64,000 nt of DNA from Pseudoflavitalea sp. G-6-1-2 (GTDB lineage: Bacteria; Bacteroidota; Bacteroidia; Chitinophagales; Chitinophagaceae): assembly GCF_012927185.1 (NCBI RefSeq), contig NZ_JABBGB010000001.1:2254543-2318542 (forward strand), read 5' to 3'. Below the pieces are notes generated by a model that did no database searches, was not told the origin of the DNA, and saw only the letters and a program-made list of their open reading frames with translations. The position numbers and the translations under genes are program-made. Positions 42,532-51,194 of this stretch are shown here, in pieces (position 1 is the first letter of the stretch; the number at the start of each line of letters is the position of its first letter).

Positions 42532-44052
42532 ATGATTCTTTCCAGGCAAACCATTGACAATATCTCTTCACCAGCTGTAGACAAACCGGCATCGTCCTAT
42601 TTCGACCTGCCCGAAAAAGTATTGCAGTTCGGCACAGGCGTGCTGCTGCGCGGGCTTCCCGATTACTTCATCGACAAAGCAAATAAACAAGGCATATTCA
42701 ATGGCAGAATAGTGGTAGTGAAATCTACCCGTGGCGGAGATACCGAATCTTTCGCCGAACAGGATGGCATGTTCTCTCTCTGCGTTCGCGGTATCGAAAA
42801 CGGAGCAATGATTTCCGAGAACATCATCAATGCCAGCATCAGCCGCATGCTCTCTGCCAGATTCGACTGGGCCAAAGTGCTGCAATGCGCATCCAATCCA
42901 CAGATGCAGATTGTGGTGAGCAACACTACCGAAGTAGGTATCGAACTGGTGCTGGAAGATGTGCGGGCCACGCCTCCCGGATCTTTCCCCGGCAAACTCC
43001 TGGCATTTCTCTTCGAGCGATTTAAAGCCTTCGGCGGCGATACCGGAAAAGGTATGGTGATAATTCCCACCGAACTGATCCCCGACAACGGAACCAAACT
43101 CAAAAAGATATTGCAGCAGCTGGCCGTGTACAACGACCTTCCTGCTGAGTTCATGACCTGGCTCGACAAATGCAATTACTTCTGCAATTCGCTCGTAGAC
43201 CGCATTGTGCCCGGCAAACTGCCCGCAGCAGAGCAACAGGAAATGGAAAAGCTCACCGGCTACAAAGATTCGCTGATGATAAAATCGGAAGTCTACCGGT
43301 TATGGGCAATCGAATCCGATTCCGACCGCGTGAAAAAGATCCTCTCTTTCCGCGAAGCAGACAATGGAGTGGTGATTGCTACGGACATCAATGTCTTCCG
43401 CGAGCTGAAACTCCGTCTGCTCAATGGTTCTCACACTTACACCTGCGGTCTCGCATATCTCGCAGGTTTCAATACTGTGAAAGAAGCCATGGCTAACCCG
43501 GCTTTCAATCAATACATCACTTCACTGATGATGCAGGAGATTGCGCCAGCCATCACTTCCGAAACATTGAGCATCGAAATGGCCCGCGACTTCGCCAACA
43601 AAGTACTCGATCGTTATCGCAATCCATATATCGACCATCAGTGGATCAGCATCACCATGCAGTATTCTTCCAAAATGAAGATGCGCAATATCCCCGTTCT
43701 GCTGAAACACTACGAACGCAACGGATCCGTCCCTGAACTGATGGCTTCCGGGTTCGCCGCCCATCTGCTTTTCATGCGCAGTACAAAAAATCAGGATCAG
43801 TATTTCGGCAACATCGCCGGAAAACAATACCTGGTGAATGATGATCATGCAGCCTGGTATTCCGAAAAATGGGCACGTATGGAAGCTCCCGAACTCGTTC
43901 AATCTGTACTCAGTGATGCAAACTTCTGGGGCACCGATCTCAGCACTCTTCCCGGCTTTGCAGATGCCGTTACCCGTTACCTGCAACAGCTGATGAAAGA
44001 GGGCGCAGCAGAGCTGATCAACAGCTGCCGCAACAACCCGATCGTTGCCTGA
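42532..44052 (+). CDS. uxaB: Tagaturonate reductase (altronate oxidoreductase)
   Basis: UxaB reduces tagaturonate, made from galacturonate by UxaC, to altronate with NADH. The 506-residue protein is a mannitol-dehydrogenase-superfamily member. The NAD region is KVLQFGTGVLLRGL (about 29-42), and the substrate site lies around CNYFCNSLVDRIVPG (about 218), KSEVYRLWAIE and the catalytic Lys region in LRLLNGSHTYTCGLAYLAG (about 300). Length is slightly above the E. coli form. It follows ROK by 250 bp and is separated from uxaC by two stem-loops. Confidence 0.93.
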   Translation: MILSRQTIDNISSPAVDKPASSYFDLPEKVLQFGTGVLLRGLPDYFIDKANKQGIFNGRIVVVKSTRGGDTESFAEQDGMFSLCVRGIENGAMISENIINASISRMLSARFDWAKVLQCASNPQMQIVVSNTTEVGIELVLEDVRATPPGSFPGKLLAFLFERFKAFGGDTGKGMVIIPTELIPDNGTKLKKILQQLAVYNDLPAEFMTWLDKCNYFCNSLVDRIVPGKLPAAEQQEMEKLTGYKDSLMIKSEVYRLWAIESDSDRVKKILSFREADNGVVIATDINVFRELKLRLLNGSHTYTCGLAYLAGFNTVKEAMANPAFNQYITSLMMQEIAPAITSETLSIEMARDFANKVLDRYRNPYIDHQWISITMQYSSKMKMRNIPVLLKHYERNGSVPELMASGFAAHLLFMRSTKNQDQYFGNIAGKQYLVNDDHAAWYSEKWARMEAPELVQSVLSDANFWGTDLSTLPGFADAVTRYLQQLMKEGAAELINSCRNNPIVA

Positions 44053-44076
44053 CTTACCCTGAATGGATCATAAAAT

Positions 44077-44116
44077 GCCTGATTGCCAAAAAAGTATAAT
44101 ATTTTGACAATCGGGC
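44077..44116 (+). other. Long stem-loop between uxaB and uxaC
   Basis: GCCTGATTG pairs with CAATCGGGC (one G-T pair); after one mismatch, CAAAA pairs with TTTTG around a ten-base loop. There is no T run behind it, so it is more likely an mRNA-stabilising or processing structure than a terminator. Confidence 0.6.
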
Positions 44117-44175
44117 AGAGGTCTGCCTTCATGAAAGAACCTAATATTGGCTGCTGATAGGTAGTTTAAATTGCA

Positions 44176-44203
44176 CCTGTTCCGATCTCCGAATCGGGGC
44201 AGG
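44176..44203 (+). other. Stem-loop just upstream of the uxaC start
   Basis: CCTG-TT-CCGAT pairs with ATCGG-GG-CAGG around CTCCGA, with a symmetric internal loop, ending 16 bp before the uxaC ATG. It could influence ribosome access. Confidence 0.5.
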
Positions 44204-44219
44204 AATTAATGATATTGAT

Positions 44220-45653
44220 ATGAAGAATTTCCTCGATGAACATTTCCTGCTGCACAACAGCACAGCGCAACGATTGTATCATGAGTTCGCCAAACCAATG
44301 CCTGTGATCGATTACCACGGTCACCTTTCTCCCCAGCAGATCGCAGAAGATACCCAATTTGAAAACATCTCACAGGTATGGTTATACGGAGATCACTACA
44401 AATGGCGCGCTATGCGCACCAACGGCGCTGACGAAAGCTACTGCACAGGAAACCGCTCAGACTGGGAGAAATTCGAGAAATGGGCAGAGACCGTTCCCTA
44501 CACGCTCCGCAATCCGCTCTATCACTGGACGCATCTCGAACTGCAGCGTTATTTCGATGTAAAAGACATTCTCAATCCTGCCTCTGCACGCAAAGTGTAC
44601 GATGCCTGCAATGCAAAGGTGGCTACGCCGGATTACAGCGTTCGCAACCTGCTTCGCAAAATGGATGTGCGCGTGGTGTGCACCACCGACGATCCTGCAG
44701 ACGATCTGCGATACCATCAGCAGGTGAAAGCAGATGGCTTTGAAATAAGCATCCTGCCTGCATTTCGTCCGGATCAGGCGATGAATGTGGATGATGCCAC
44801 CAACTTCAACAACTATCTCGGCAAGCTCGAAAAGGCGGCCAATAAAAATATCGGTTCTTTCGATCAGTACCTCGATGCACTGAAGAGCCGCCACGATTTC
44901 TTCGCATCACAGGGCTGCTCCGTTTCCGACCACGGTCTCGAACAGATCTACGCCGCTCCTTACACCGAATCGCAGATCCGTGCCATTTTCGACAAAGTGC
45001 GCAGCGGAAAAACGCTCGAAGAAAGCGAACGCATCCAGTTCAAATCTGCCATGCTGGTAACTTTCGCGGAGTGGGACTGGGAGCGCGGATGGGTACAGCA
45101 ATACCATCTCGGCGCATTGCGCAACAACAACGGAAGAATGATGCAGCAGCTCGGCGCCGATACCGGCTGGGACTCCATCGGAGATTTTCAGCAGGCAAGA
45201 GCACTGAGCACTTTCCTCGATACACTCGATAAAAAGAATAAACTCGCACGCACCATTCTCTACAACCTCAACCCAGCCGACAATGAAATGATGGCCTCTA
45301 TGATCGGCAATTTCAACGATGGTTCCATCGCAGGAAAAGTGCAGTGGGGCTCCGGTTGGTGGTTCCTCGATCAGAAAGATGGCATGACGAAACAACTGAA
45401 TGCACTCAGCAATCTCGGACTGCTCAGCAGATTTGTAGGAATGCTCACAGACAGCAGAAGCTTTCTCTCATTCCCCCGCCATGAGTATTTCCGTCGTATA
45501 TTGTGTAATCTGTTTGGAGAAGAGATCGAGAACGGCGAGTTGCCCAACGATATCAACTGGGTCGGTAAAATAATCCAGGACATCTGCTACAACAACACAA
45601 AGAATTATTTCAACTGGCAGTTTGCAGATAAGGCAACGCTGGCAGCAAAATAA
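44220..45653 (+). CDS. uxaC: Glucuronate/galacturonate isomerase
   Basis: UxaC isomerises galacturonate to tagaturonate and glucuronate to fructuronate, the entry step of the pathway. The 477-residue length is close to the family norm. Hallmarks are the start FLDEHFLLHNSTAQRLYHEF, the metal-binding VIDYHGHLSPQ (about 29-39), RVVCTTDDPADDL (about 160), and the C-terminal LTDSRSFLSFPRHEYFRRIL and QDICYNNTKNYF. It is the second pathway gene and is followed by kduD after 27 bp. Confidence 0.96.
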   Translation: MKNFLDEHFLLHNSTAQRLYHEFAKPMPVIDYHGHLSPQQIAEDTQFENISQVWLYGDHYKWRAMRTNGADESYCTGNRSDWEKFEKWAETVPYTLRNPLYHWTHLELQRYFDVKDILNPASARKVYDACNAKVATPDYSVRNLLRKMDVRVVCTTDDPADDLRYHQQVKADGFEISILPAFRPDQAMNVDDATNFNNYLGKLEKAANKNIGSFDQYLDALKSRHDFFASQGCSVSDHGLEQIYAAPYTESQIRAIFDKVRSGKTLEESERIQFKSAMLVTFAEWDWERGWVQQYHLGALRNNNGRMMQQLGADTGWDSIGDFQQARALSTFLDTLDKKNKLARTILYNLNPADNEMMASMIGNFNDGSIAGKVQWGSGWWFLDQKDGMTKQLNALSNLGLLSRFVGMLTDSRSFLSFPRHEYFRRILCNLFGEEIENGELPNDINWVGKIIQDICYNNTKNYFNWQFADKATLAAK

Positions 45654-45680
45654 ATAACAGCACAACTGAAGCGAAAAGGC

Positions 45681-46442
45681 ATGACGAATTATTTTGATCT
45701 CAGCGGAAAAACAGCACTGGTAACAGGTTGCAACAAAGGCATCGGCAAAGGCATGGCGCTTGGCCTCGCCGCCGCAGGTGCAGACATCATCGGTGTTTCG
45801 GCCTCACTGGCTCCCGGCAGCGATATCGAAAAAGAAGTGACCGCACTCGGCAGGAAATTCTACACACACAAGGCAGACCTCAGCAACAGAGAAAGTGTTT
45901 ACAGTTTCATCAAAGCTGTGAAGGATGGCCCGATTCAACCAGACATCCTTATCAACAATGCGGGCACCATCATGCGTAAGCCTGCTGCTGAACATCCTGA
46001 TGAATATTGGGACACTGTTATGAGTATCAACCTCGATACGCCATTCATCCTTGCAAGAGAATTCGGAAAGGATATGATTGAGCGCGGTGGTGGAAAGATC
46101 ATCTTCACCTGTTCTCTGCTTACTTTCCAGGGCGGCATCAATGTACCCGGATATGCATCCAGTAAAGGCGCATTGGGCAGTCTGGTGAAAGCGCTCGCCA
46201 ACGAATGGGCTGCTAAAGGCGTAAATGTAAACGGCATTGCACCCGGTTACATCGCAACAGACAACACGGAAGCACTGCGTGCAGATGAAGCAAGAAGCAA
46301 AAGCATTCTCGACAGAATTCCTGCTGCACGCTGGGGACAACCGGAAGACTTCAAAGGTCCGGCAGTGTTCCTCGCATCCAACGCATCCAACTACGTACAC
46401 GGAACTATCCTCACCGTTGATGGTGGATGGATGGGACGATAA
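45681..46442 (+). CDS. kduD: 2-dehydro-3-deoxy-D-gluconate 5-dehydrogenase
   Basis: KduD reduces 2,5-diketo-3-deoxygluconate to KDG with NADH, after KduI, in breakdown of unsaturated uronates from pectin. The 253-residue short-chain dehydrogenase has the cofactor motif TGCNKGIGKG (about 16-25), NNAG (about 92), the catalytic YASSKG (about 157) and the GRIP-like end GTILTVDGGWMGR. Family membership plus the adjacent kduI makes the assignment firm. It starts 27 bp after uxaC and is 9 bp before kduI. Confidence 0.93.
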   Translation: MTNYFDLSGKTALVTGCNKGIGKGMALGLAAAGADIIGVSASLAPGSDIEKEVTALGRKFYTHKADLSNRESVYSFIKAVKDGPIQPDILINNAGTIMRKPAAEHPDEYWDTVMSINLDTPFILAREFGKDMIERGGGKIIFTCSLLTFQGGINVPGYASSKGALGSLVKALANEWAAKGVNVNGIAPGYIATDNTEALRADEARSKSILDRIPAARWGQPEDFKGPAVFLASNASNYVHGTILTVDGGWMGR

Positions 46443-46451
46443 AAAAATATT

Positions 46452-47282
46452 ATGGAGATCAGATTTCAGAATAGTCCGCAGGAAACCGCAACAATGAATA
46501 CGCAGGCGTTGCGTGAGAACTTTCATGTTCCCGGACTGATGACAGACGACCAGTTGCAACTGGTATACTCACATTACGACCGCGTAATACTCGGCGGAGC
46601 GAAGCCAGTGAGCAGCAGTATCGCATTGAGCAATCATCCCGAACTGCGTGCAGAATATTTTCTCGAAAGAAGAGAGCTTGGCATCATCAACACAGGTGGT
46701 GCGGGCACAGTAACTGCAGACGGGAAAACATTCGAGCTTAACAAACTCGATGCGCTCTATCTCGGCAAAGGCACTAAGGACGTGGCTTTCAAGAGCAATG
46801 ATCCTAAGGATCCTGCCATCTACTTCCTGCTTTCGGCGCCTGCACATCACGCGTATGAGAACAGAAAACTGAGCAAAGAAGAAGCATCGCCTGTAACACT
46901 CGGCGATCAGAGCACAGCCAATAAGAGAACCATTTACAAATACATCCATGCAGACGGTATTAAAAGTTGTCAGCTGGTGATGGGCCTCACCGTACTCGAC
47001 AACGGAAGTGTTTGGAATACCATGCCTGCACATACACATACGCGCAGAATGGAAGCCTACTTCTATTTCGATGTACAGGAGCAGCATCGTGTATTCCACT
47101 TCATGGGACAACCACAGGAAACACGTCATTTGCTGATGGCCAATCACGATGCAGTGATCTCGCCACCATGGAGCATCCACAGTGGTTGCGGCACTGCCAG
47201 CTATTCTTTTATCTGGGGAATGGCAGGAGAGAATTTAGTGTTCACCGATATGGACGCAGTGCCTATCAGCGAACTCAGATAG
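46452..47282 (+). CDS. kduI: 5-dehydro-4-deoxy-D-glucuronate isomerase
   Basis: KduI converts 5-keto-4-deoxyuronate, from oligogalacturonate lyase action, to the diketo compound used by KduD. The 276-residue cupin protein has the zinc site PAHTHTRRMEAYFYF (about 194-208; His, His, Glu) and the last His in PPWSIHSGCGT. Other hallmarks are VILGGAKPV (about 45) and GIINTGGAGTV. Length equals the family norm. It is tightly placed between kduD and kdgK. Confidence 0.96.
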   Translation: MEIRFQNSPQETATMNTQALRENFHVPGLMTDDQLQLVYSHYDRVILGGAKPVSSSIALSNHPELRAEYFLERRELGIINTGGAGTVTADGKTFELNKLDALYLGKGTKDVAFKSNDPKDPAIYFLLSAPAHHAYENRKLSKEEASPVTLGDQSTANKRTIYKYIHADGIKSCQLVMGLTVLDNGSVWNTMPAHTHTRRMEAYFYFDVQEQHRVFHFMGQPQETRHLLMANHDAVISPPWSIHSGCGTASYSFIWGMAGENLVFTDMDAVPISELR

Positions 47283-47305
47283 AACAATATTGATTAGTAG
47301 CAAGT

Positions 47306-48328
47306 ATGAATAAAAAAGTTTCTTGTTTCGGAGAACTGCTGTTAAGGCTTTCACCAGTGCTCGACAGGCAGTGGATACACTCGGCTTCCATGCCGGTGTT
47401 CGTAGGAGGAGCAGAGCTGAATGTAGCAACTGCACTCGCTAAATGGAACCTGCCGGTAGAGTACAGCACGGCGCTTCCGGACAATTACCTTTCCCGCGAG
47501 ATCTGCGAGCATATTGCTCAGAAAAATATCGGCATCCGTCCCATTCAGTTTTCGGGAGAGCGCATCGGCACTTACTATCTGCCACAGGGCACCGACCTCA
47601 AGAACGGAGGCGTGATCTACGACAGAAAGTATTCTTCTTTCGGTAGCCTCAAACCCGGAATGATCGACTGGGACGAAGTATTGCGCGATGTGCGCTGGTT
47701 CCATTTCAGCGCTATCAGTCCGGCGCTTACCGAAGATGTAGCCGCTGTTTGCCGCGAAGGTGCAGCAGCTGCTGCAGCCAAAGGCATCACAGTGAGCATC
47801 GATCTTAACTTCCGTGCCAGCCTCTGGAAATATGGAAAGAAGCCGGCGGAAATTATGCCTTCACTCGTTGAATATTGCGATGTAGTGATGGGCAATATCT
47901 GGGCAGCGAATTCACTGCTCGGTATCGAAGTAGATCCGGAGATTCACCTGCATGGCAACAAGCATGATTTTCTGGCGCATGCCACCAAAACAGCTGTAGC
48001 GATGCAGAAGCGATTCCCTAAAGTGAAAACGATTGCCAACACTTTCCGTTTCGATCAGGGAGATGGAGGTATTCTGTACTACGCATCATTGGATACAGCA
48101 GGGCAGCAATATCATTCAACAGAACTGGTAGCTGCCAGGATCGTAGACAAAGTAGGAAGTGGTGATTGCTTCATGGCTGGCCTCATCTACGGACTCTATC
48201 ACAAACATGCGCCGCAGGAAGTGATAGAAACCGCTGCCAATGCAGCTTTCGGCAAACTCATGGAAAAGGGAGATGCCACTAATCAGGACATGGAAACAAT
48301 CAAAAAAAGAATAAGTGCTCATGGATAA
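47306..48328 (+). CDS. kdgK: 2-dehydro-3-deoxygluconokinase
   Basis: KdgK phosphorylates KDG to KDPG with ATP. The 340-residue PfkB-family kinase starts CFGELLLRLSP, has the substrate glycine pair FVGGAELNVA (about 32), SIDLNFRASLW (about 168) and the catalytic anion hole KVGSGDCFMAGLI (about 282) with the base Asp. The product feeds the next gene, eda, whose ATG lies within its last codons (8-bp overlap), so the two are translationally coupled. Confidence 0.92.
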   Translation: MNKKVSCFGELLLRLSPVLDRQWIHSASMPVFVGGAELNVATALAKWNLPVEYSTALPDNYLSREICEHIAQKNIGIRPIQFSGERIGTYYLPQGTDLKNGGVIYDRKYSSFGSLKPGMIDWDEVLRDVRWFHFSAISPALTEDVAAVCREGAAAAAAKGITVSIDLNFRASLWKYGKKPAEIMPSLVEYCDVVMGNIWAANSLLGIEVDPEIHLHGNKHDFLAHATKTAVAMQKRFPKVKTIANTFRFDQGDGGILYYASLDTAGQQYHSTELVAARIVDKVGSGDCFMAGLIYGLYHKHAPQEVIETAANAAFGKLMEKGDATNQDMETIKKRISAHG

Positions 48329-48980
48329 GAACAAAGCGATCATTAAAATGATCAAGGGCCAGGGTCTCATCCCGCTCTATTTCCACCCGGATACCCAAAC
48401 CTGTATCGATGTAATGAAGGCATTGTACGCAGGTGGTGTTCGCGTTGTGGAGTTTACCAACAGAGGTGCAGAAGCGTTGGATAATTTCGAAGCGATGCTG
48501 AAAGTGCGCGACAAAGAATGTCATGAACTGCTGTTGGGTATCGGTACCATCAAAACCAAAAAAGATGCGAAGGCATTCATGAAGGCAGGAGCCGATTTCA
48601 TCATCGCTCCCGGCATCATCGAGGAAGTTGCAGAAACTGTTCACAAGGAAGACATGCTTTGGATTCCTGGTTGCATGACCACAACCGAGATCATGAAAGC
48701 CGAACAGGCTGGTGCATCGCTGATCAAACTGTTTCCCGGAAATCTGCTCGGTCCCGGTTTTATGAGCGCTATCCGCGAACTCTTTCCAGAGCTGCTTTTC
48801 ATGCCAACCGGTGGAGTGGAAGCAGAGAAAGGAAATCTCAGCGCCTGGTTCAAGAGTGGCGTATGCGCTGTTGGAATGGGAAGCAAGCTGATCACCAAAT
48901 CCGTTTTAGAAGAGAAAAAATATGATGAGCTTACAGCAGCTGCGAAGCAGGCATTGCAACTCATCAGTGAAGTAAGATAG
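48321..48980 (+). CDS. eda: 2-keto-3-deoxy-6-phosphogluconate aldolase
   Basis: Eda cleaves KDPG to pyruvate and glyceraldehyde-3-phosphate, completing the uronate route into central metabolism. The 219-residue class I aldolase shows VVEFTNRG (catalytic Glu, about 44), the GIGTIKTKKDA segment (about 73), the Schiff-base Lys in LIKLFPGNLLGPGF (about 134) and the FMPTGGV phosphate site (about 158). The ATG at 48321 overlaps the kdgK stop by 8 bp; a GTG two codons upstream is also in frame. Confidence 0.94.
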   Translation: MDKNKAIIKMIKGQGLIPLYFHPDTQTCIDVMKALYAGGVRVVEFTNRGAEALDNFEAMLKVRDKECHELLLGIGTIKTKKDAKAFMKAGADFIIAPGIIEEVAETVHKEDMLWIPGCMTTTEIMKAEQAGASLIKLFPGNLLGPGFMSAIRELFPELLFMPTGGVEAEKGNLSAWFKSGVCAVGMGSKLITKSVLEEKKYDELTAAAKQALQLISEVR

Positions 48981-49023
48981 AGGTGTCTTACTGAGTTCAT
49001 TCAACACAACCAAAACCCTTCAC

Positions 49024-50322
49024 ATGCAGCAAGCCATTGGAAAGTACAGATGGACCATCTGTGCACTGGTATTCTTCGCCACCACAATCAATTACCTGGA
49101 CCGTCAGGTGATCAGTCTCGTAAAAGGATACGTGGAGAAAGAGTTCAACTGGACGGAAATTGATTATGCCAATATCACGGTAGCATTCCAGCTTTCCTAT
49201 GCACTTGCAATGCTGGGAGTGGGCCGGTTGATAGACAGGCTGGGAACCAGACTCGGTTATGCGGCATCGCTCATCGCATGGAGTGTGGCAGCTATCGGCC
49301 ATGGTCTCATCAACAGCACCGGTGGTTTCTTTGTGGCGCGTGCTGCATTGGGTGTAACGGAAGCAGGCAACTTTCCTGCTGCCATCAAAACAACCGCTGA
49401 ATGGTTTCCGAAAAAGGAGAGAGCGCTGGCAACAGGCATCTTCAATTCAGGTTCCAATATCGGCGCCATCATTGCTCCACTCACGGTTCCGTTTATTGCA
49501 GAAGCACTGAACTGGCGTTGGGCGTTTATGATCACAGGTGCAGTAGGTCTTATCTGGCTGATCTTCTGGTTCTGGTTGTACGAAGTACCTGCACGCAGCA
49601 AAAGACTCAGTAAAGAAGAATACGATTACATCCACTCCGATGAAGATGAAAAGCAGGAGCAGGCAAATGATACCGGCGCTAAAGTAAGCTGGGGCAAATT
49701 GCTGAGCTATAAACAAACCTGGGCATTCGCACTCGGTAAATTCATGACGGATGGCATCTGGTGGTTCTATCTTTTCTGGCTGCCCGACTTCCTCAAAAAA
49801 CAATACGGACTTACCAATACCGAAATAGCATTACCGGTTGCGATTGTGTACACCATCGCTGCATTCGGAAGCATTTTCGGAGGATGGGTTCCTGCCAATC
49901 TGATGAAGAAAGGCTGGCCTGTTTTCAAAGCGAGAAAAACTTCCATGTTCGTATATGCATGCTGCGTATTGCCGGTTGTGTTTGCACAAACGCTCGGCGC
50001 CATCGATATGTGGTTTGCGGTGCTGATCATCGGATTGGCTGCTGCAGCGCATCAGGCATGGAGCGCCAATATCTTCACTACCGTTTCGGATATGTTCCCC
50101 AAGAAAACTGTTGCCAGCATCACCGGAATCGGTGGCATGGCAGGTGGATTGGGTGGCATCCTGATCGCAAAGAGTGCAGGTTACCTGTTCCAATACTACA
50201 AGGAACTGGGGCATATCACCACCGGATATATGATCATGTTCGTGATCTGCGGAGTAGCCTATCTTACAGCATGGCTGGTAATGCACTGGCTGGTTCCGAA
50301 AATGAAGCGAGTAGAGCTATAA
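49024..50322 (+). CDS. exuT: MFS hexuronate transporter (ExuT-like)
   Basis: The 432-residue protein has 12 predicted membrane helices and the signature of the anion:cation symporter branch of the major facilitator superfamily: TTINYLDRQVISLVKGYVEK at the start, GRLIDRLGTRLG in loop 2-3 and RAALGVTEAGNFPAAIK in helix 4-5. ExuT imports galacturonate and glucuronate. As the last gene of the hexuronate operon, 43 bp after eda, uptake of the pathway's own substrates is the natural role. Its 3' end overlaps the convergent Crp/Fnr gene by 59 bp. Confidence 0.9.
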   Translation: MQQAIGKYRWTICALVFFATTINYLDRQVISLVKGYVEKEFNWTEIDYANITVAFQLSYALAMLGVGRLIDRLGTRLGYAASLIAWSVAAIGHGLINSTGGFFVARAALGVTEAGNFPAAIKTTAEWFPKKERALATGIFNSGSNIGAIIAPLTVPFIAEALNWRWAFMITGAVGLIWLIFWFWLYEVPARSKRLSKEEYDYIHSDEDEKQEQANDTGAKVSWGKLLSYKQTWAFALGKFMTDGIWWFYLFWLPDFLKKQYGLTNTEIALPVAIVYTIAAFGSIFGGWVPANLMKKGWPVFKARKTSMFVYACCVLPVVFAQTLGAIDMWFAVLIIGLAAAAHQAWSANIFTTVSDMFPKKTVASITGIGGMAGGLGGILIAKSAGYLFQYYKELGHITTGYMIMFVICGVAYLTAWLVMHWLVPKMKRVEL

Positions 50323-50908
50323 TTGAAGAATTCATCGAAGCTATTTTATTACCCGCGCGTATACGGCTCAACGTTACCTGAGTAACTCCAAGATAAGAAG
50401 CGATATATCCCAGCTGCACACGGCGGATCAGATGCGGGTTCTGATCCAGCAGTTGCTGGTAGCGGGTTGCAGCCGGTAAACTTTGCTGCACCACAAATGC
50501 CTGCTCCGTTCTGATGAGCTCGTATTCTGCGAGCTTGCGACCCCAGTTGGAGATTTCGATATTGGTAGAGTAGAGTTCCTGCAGATTCTCCTGGCTGATG
50601 CTGTAGAGCACGGAATCTTCGAGCAGTTCAACCGTTTCATAACCGGGCTTGTTGGCCACATAGCTGAAATAACTGATGGCCACATCTCCTTCGGCACCGA
50701 ACCAGTAAGTGATCTCTTTATTATCCCTCACCGAGAATGCACGCGCCATACCCTTTTCGATAAAATACAATTGTGAACCGGTCCTTCCTTCACGGAACAA
50801 CTGATGTCCTTTGGGCAGGTTAACCTGTTCGAGATGGGAAATGAATAATTCGAAAGCTTCAGATGAAAGCGGGTATAGCGATTGAATCTTGTGTAGGGTA
50901 TTTCTCAC
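50264..50908 (-). CDS. Crp/Fnr-family regulator with C-terminal extension
   Basis: The 214-residue protein has an N-terminal cyclic-nucleotide-binding-like domain (about 15-125, HQLFREGRTGSQLYFIEKG) and a C-terminal HTH (VQLGYIASYLGVTQVTLSRI). Relatives usually end a few residues after SRIR, but here about 28 more residues follow, read on the strand opposite the end of exuT. The start is a GTG; no in-frame ATG lies between it and the upstream stop. Convergence with the hexuronate operon makes it a candidate regulator of that operon, without direct proof. Confidence 0.85.
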   Translation of the reverse strand: MRNTLHKIQSLYPLSSEAFELFISHLEQVNLPKGHQLFREGRTGSQLYFIEKGMARAFSVRDNKEITYWFGAEGDVAISYFSYVANKPGYETVELLEDSVLYSISQENLQELYSTNIEISNWGRKLAEYELIRTEQAFVVQQSLPAATRYQQLLDQNPHLIRRVQLGYIASYLGVTQVTLSRIRAGNKIASMNSSIIALLASFSEPASALPAML

Positions 50909-50990
50909 GTTACGGGCACGACTGTTTTACACACGGAGCTTTCCGGCAAGCCGTAGAGTTGCAATATAATGAACCTTCATGAAAAGATGG

Positions 50991-51107
50991 TCAGCAGTGA
51001 CCGAGCAACCAGTATAAAAACAAAAAGAGCAGGATAGTGCCAACGCAGCCCCCGCCCAATTTCCAGGCTCCATAGCCTGCCAGTAAAGTTCTAAGCCAGT
51101 TTTGCAT
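50991..51107 (-). CDS. 38-residue membrane microprotein
   Basis: I found this frame by reading the intergenic region: ATG at 51107, TGA at 50991. The product starts MQNWLRTLLAGYGAWKLGGG, followed by Cys-Val-Gly-Thr and one hydrophobic helix ending in YWLLGHC. The amphipathic start, glycine-rich hinge and single helix read as a real small membrane protein, and I recall similar GYGAxKLGGGC-type short proteins in Bacteroidota, from memory only. It lies on the same strand as DinB upstream (gap 87 bp). It is below the usual size limit of gene finders. Confidence 0.65.
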   Translation of the reverse strand: MQNWLRTLLAGYGAWKLGGGCVGTILLFLFLYWLLGHC

Positions 51108-51194
51108 ATCAGCGTTTTTTATGATGATGTTAACGGATCAATTCTAAAAAATCGTGCCATGCAAAACCGGCTCAGGACTGATATTAATTATTGA

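Noticed and set aside
45804..46559. 251-codon open frame antisense to kduD
   Set aside because: Shadow of a well-supported SDR gene, with cysteine-rich non-protein-like sequence.
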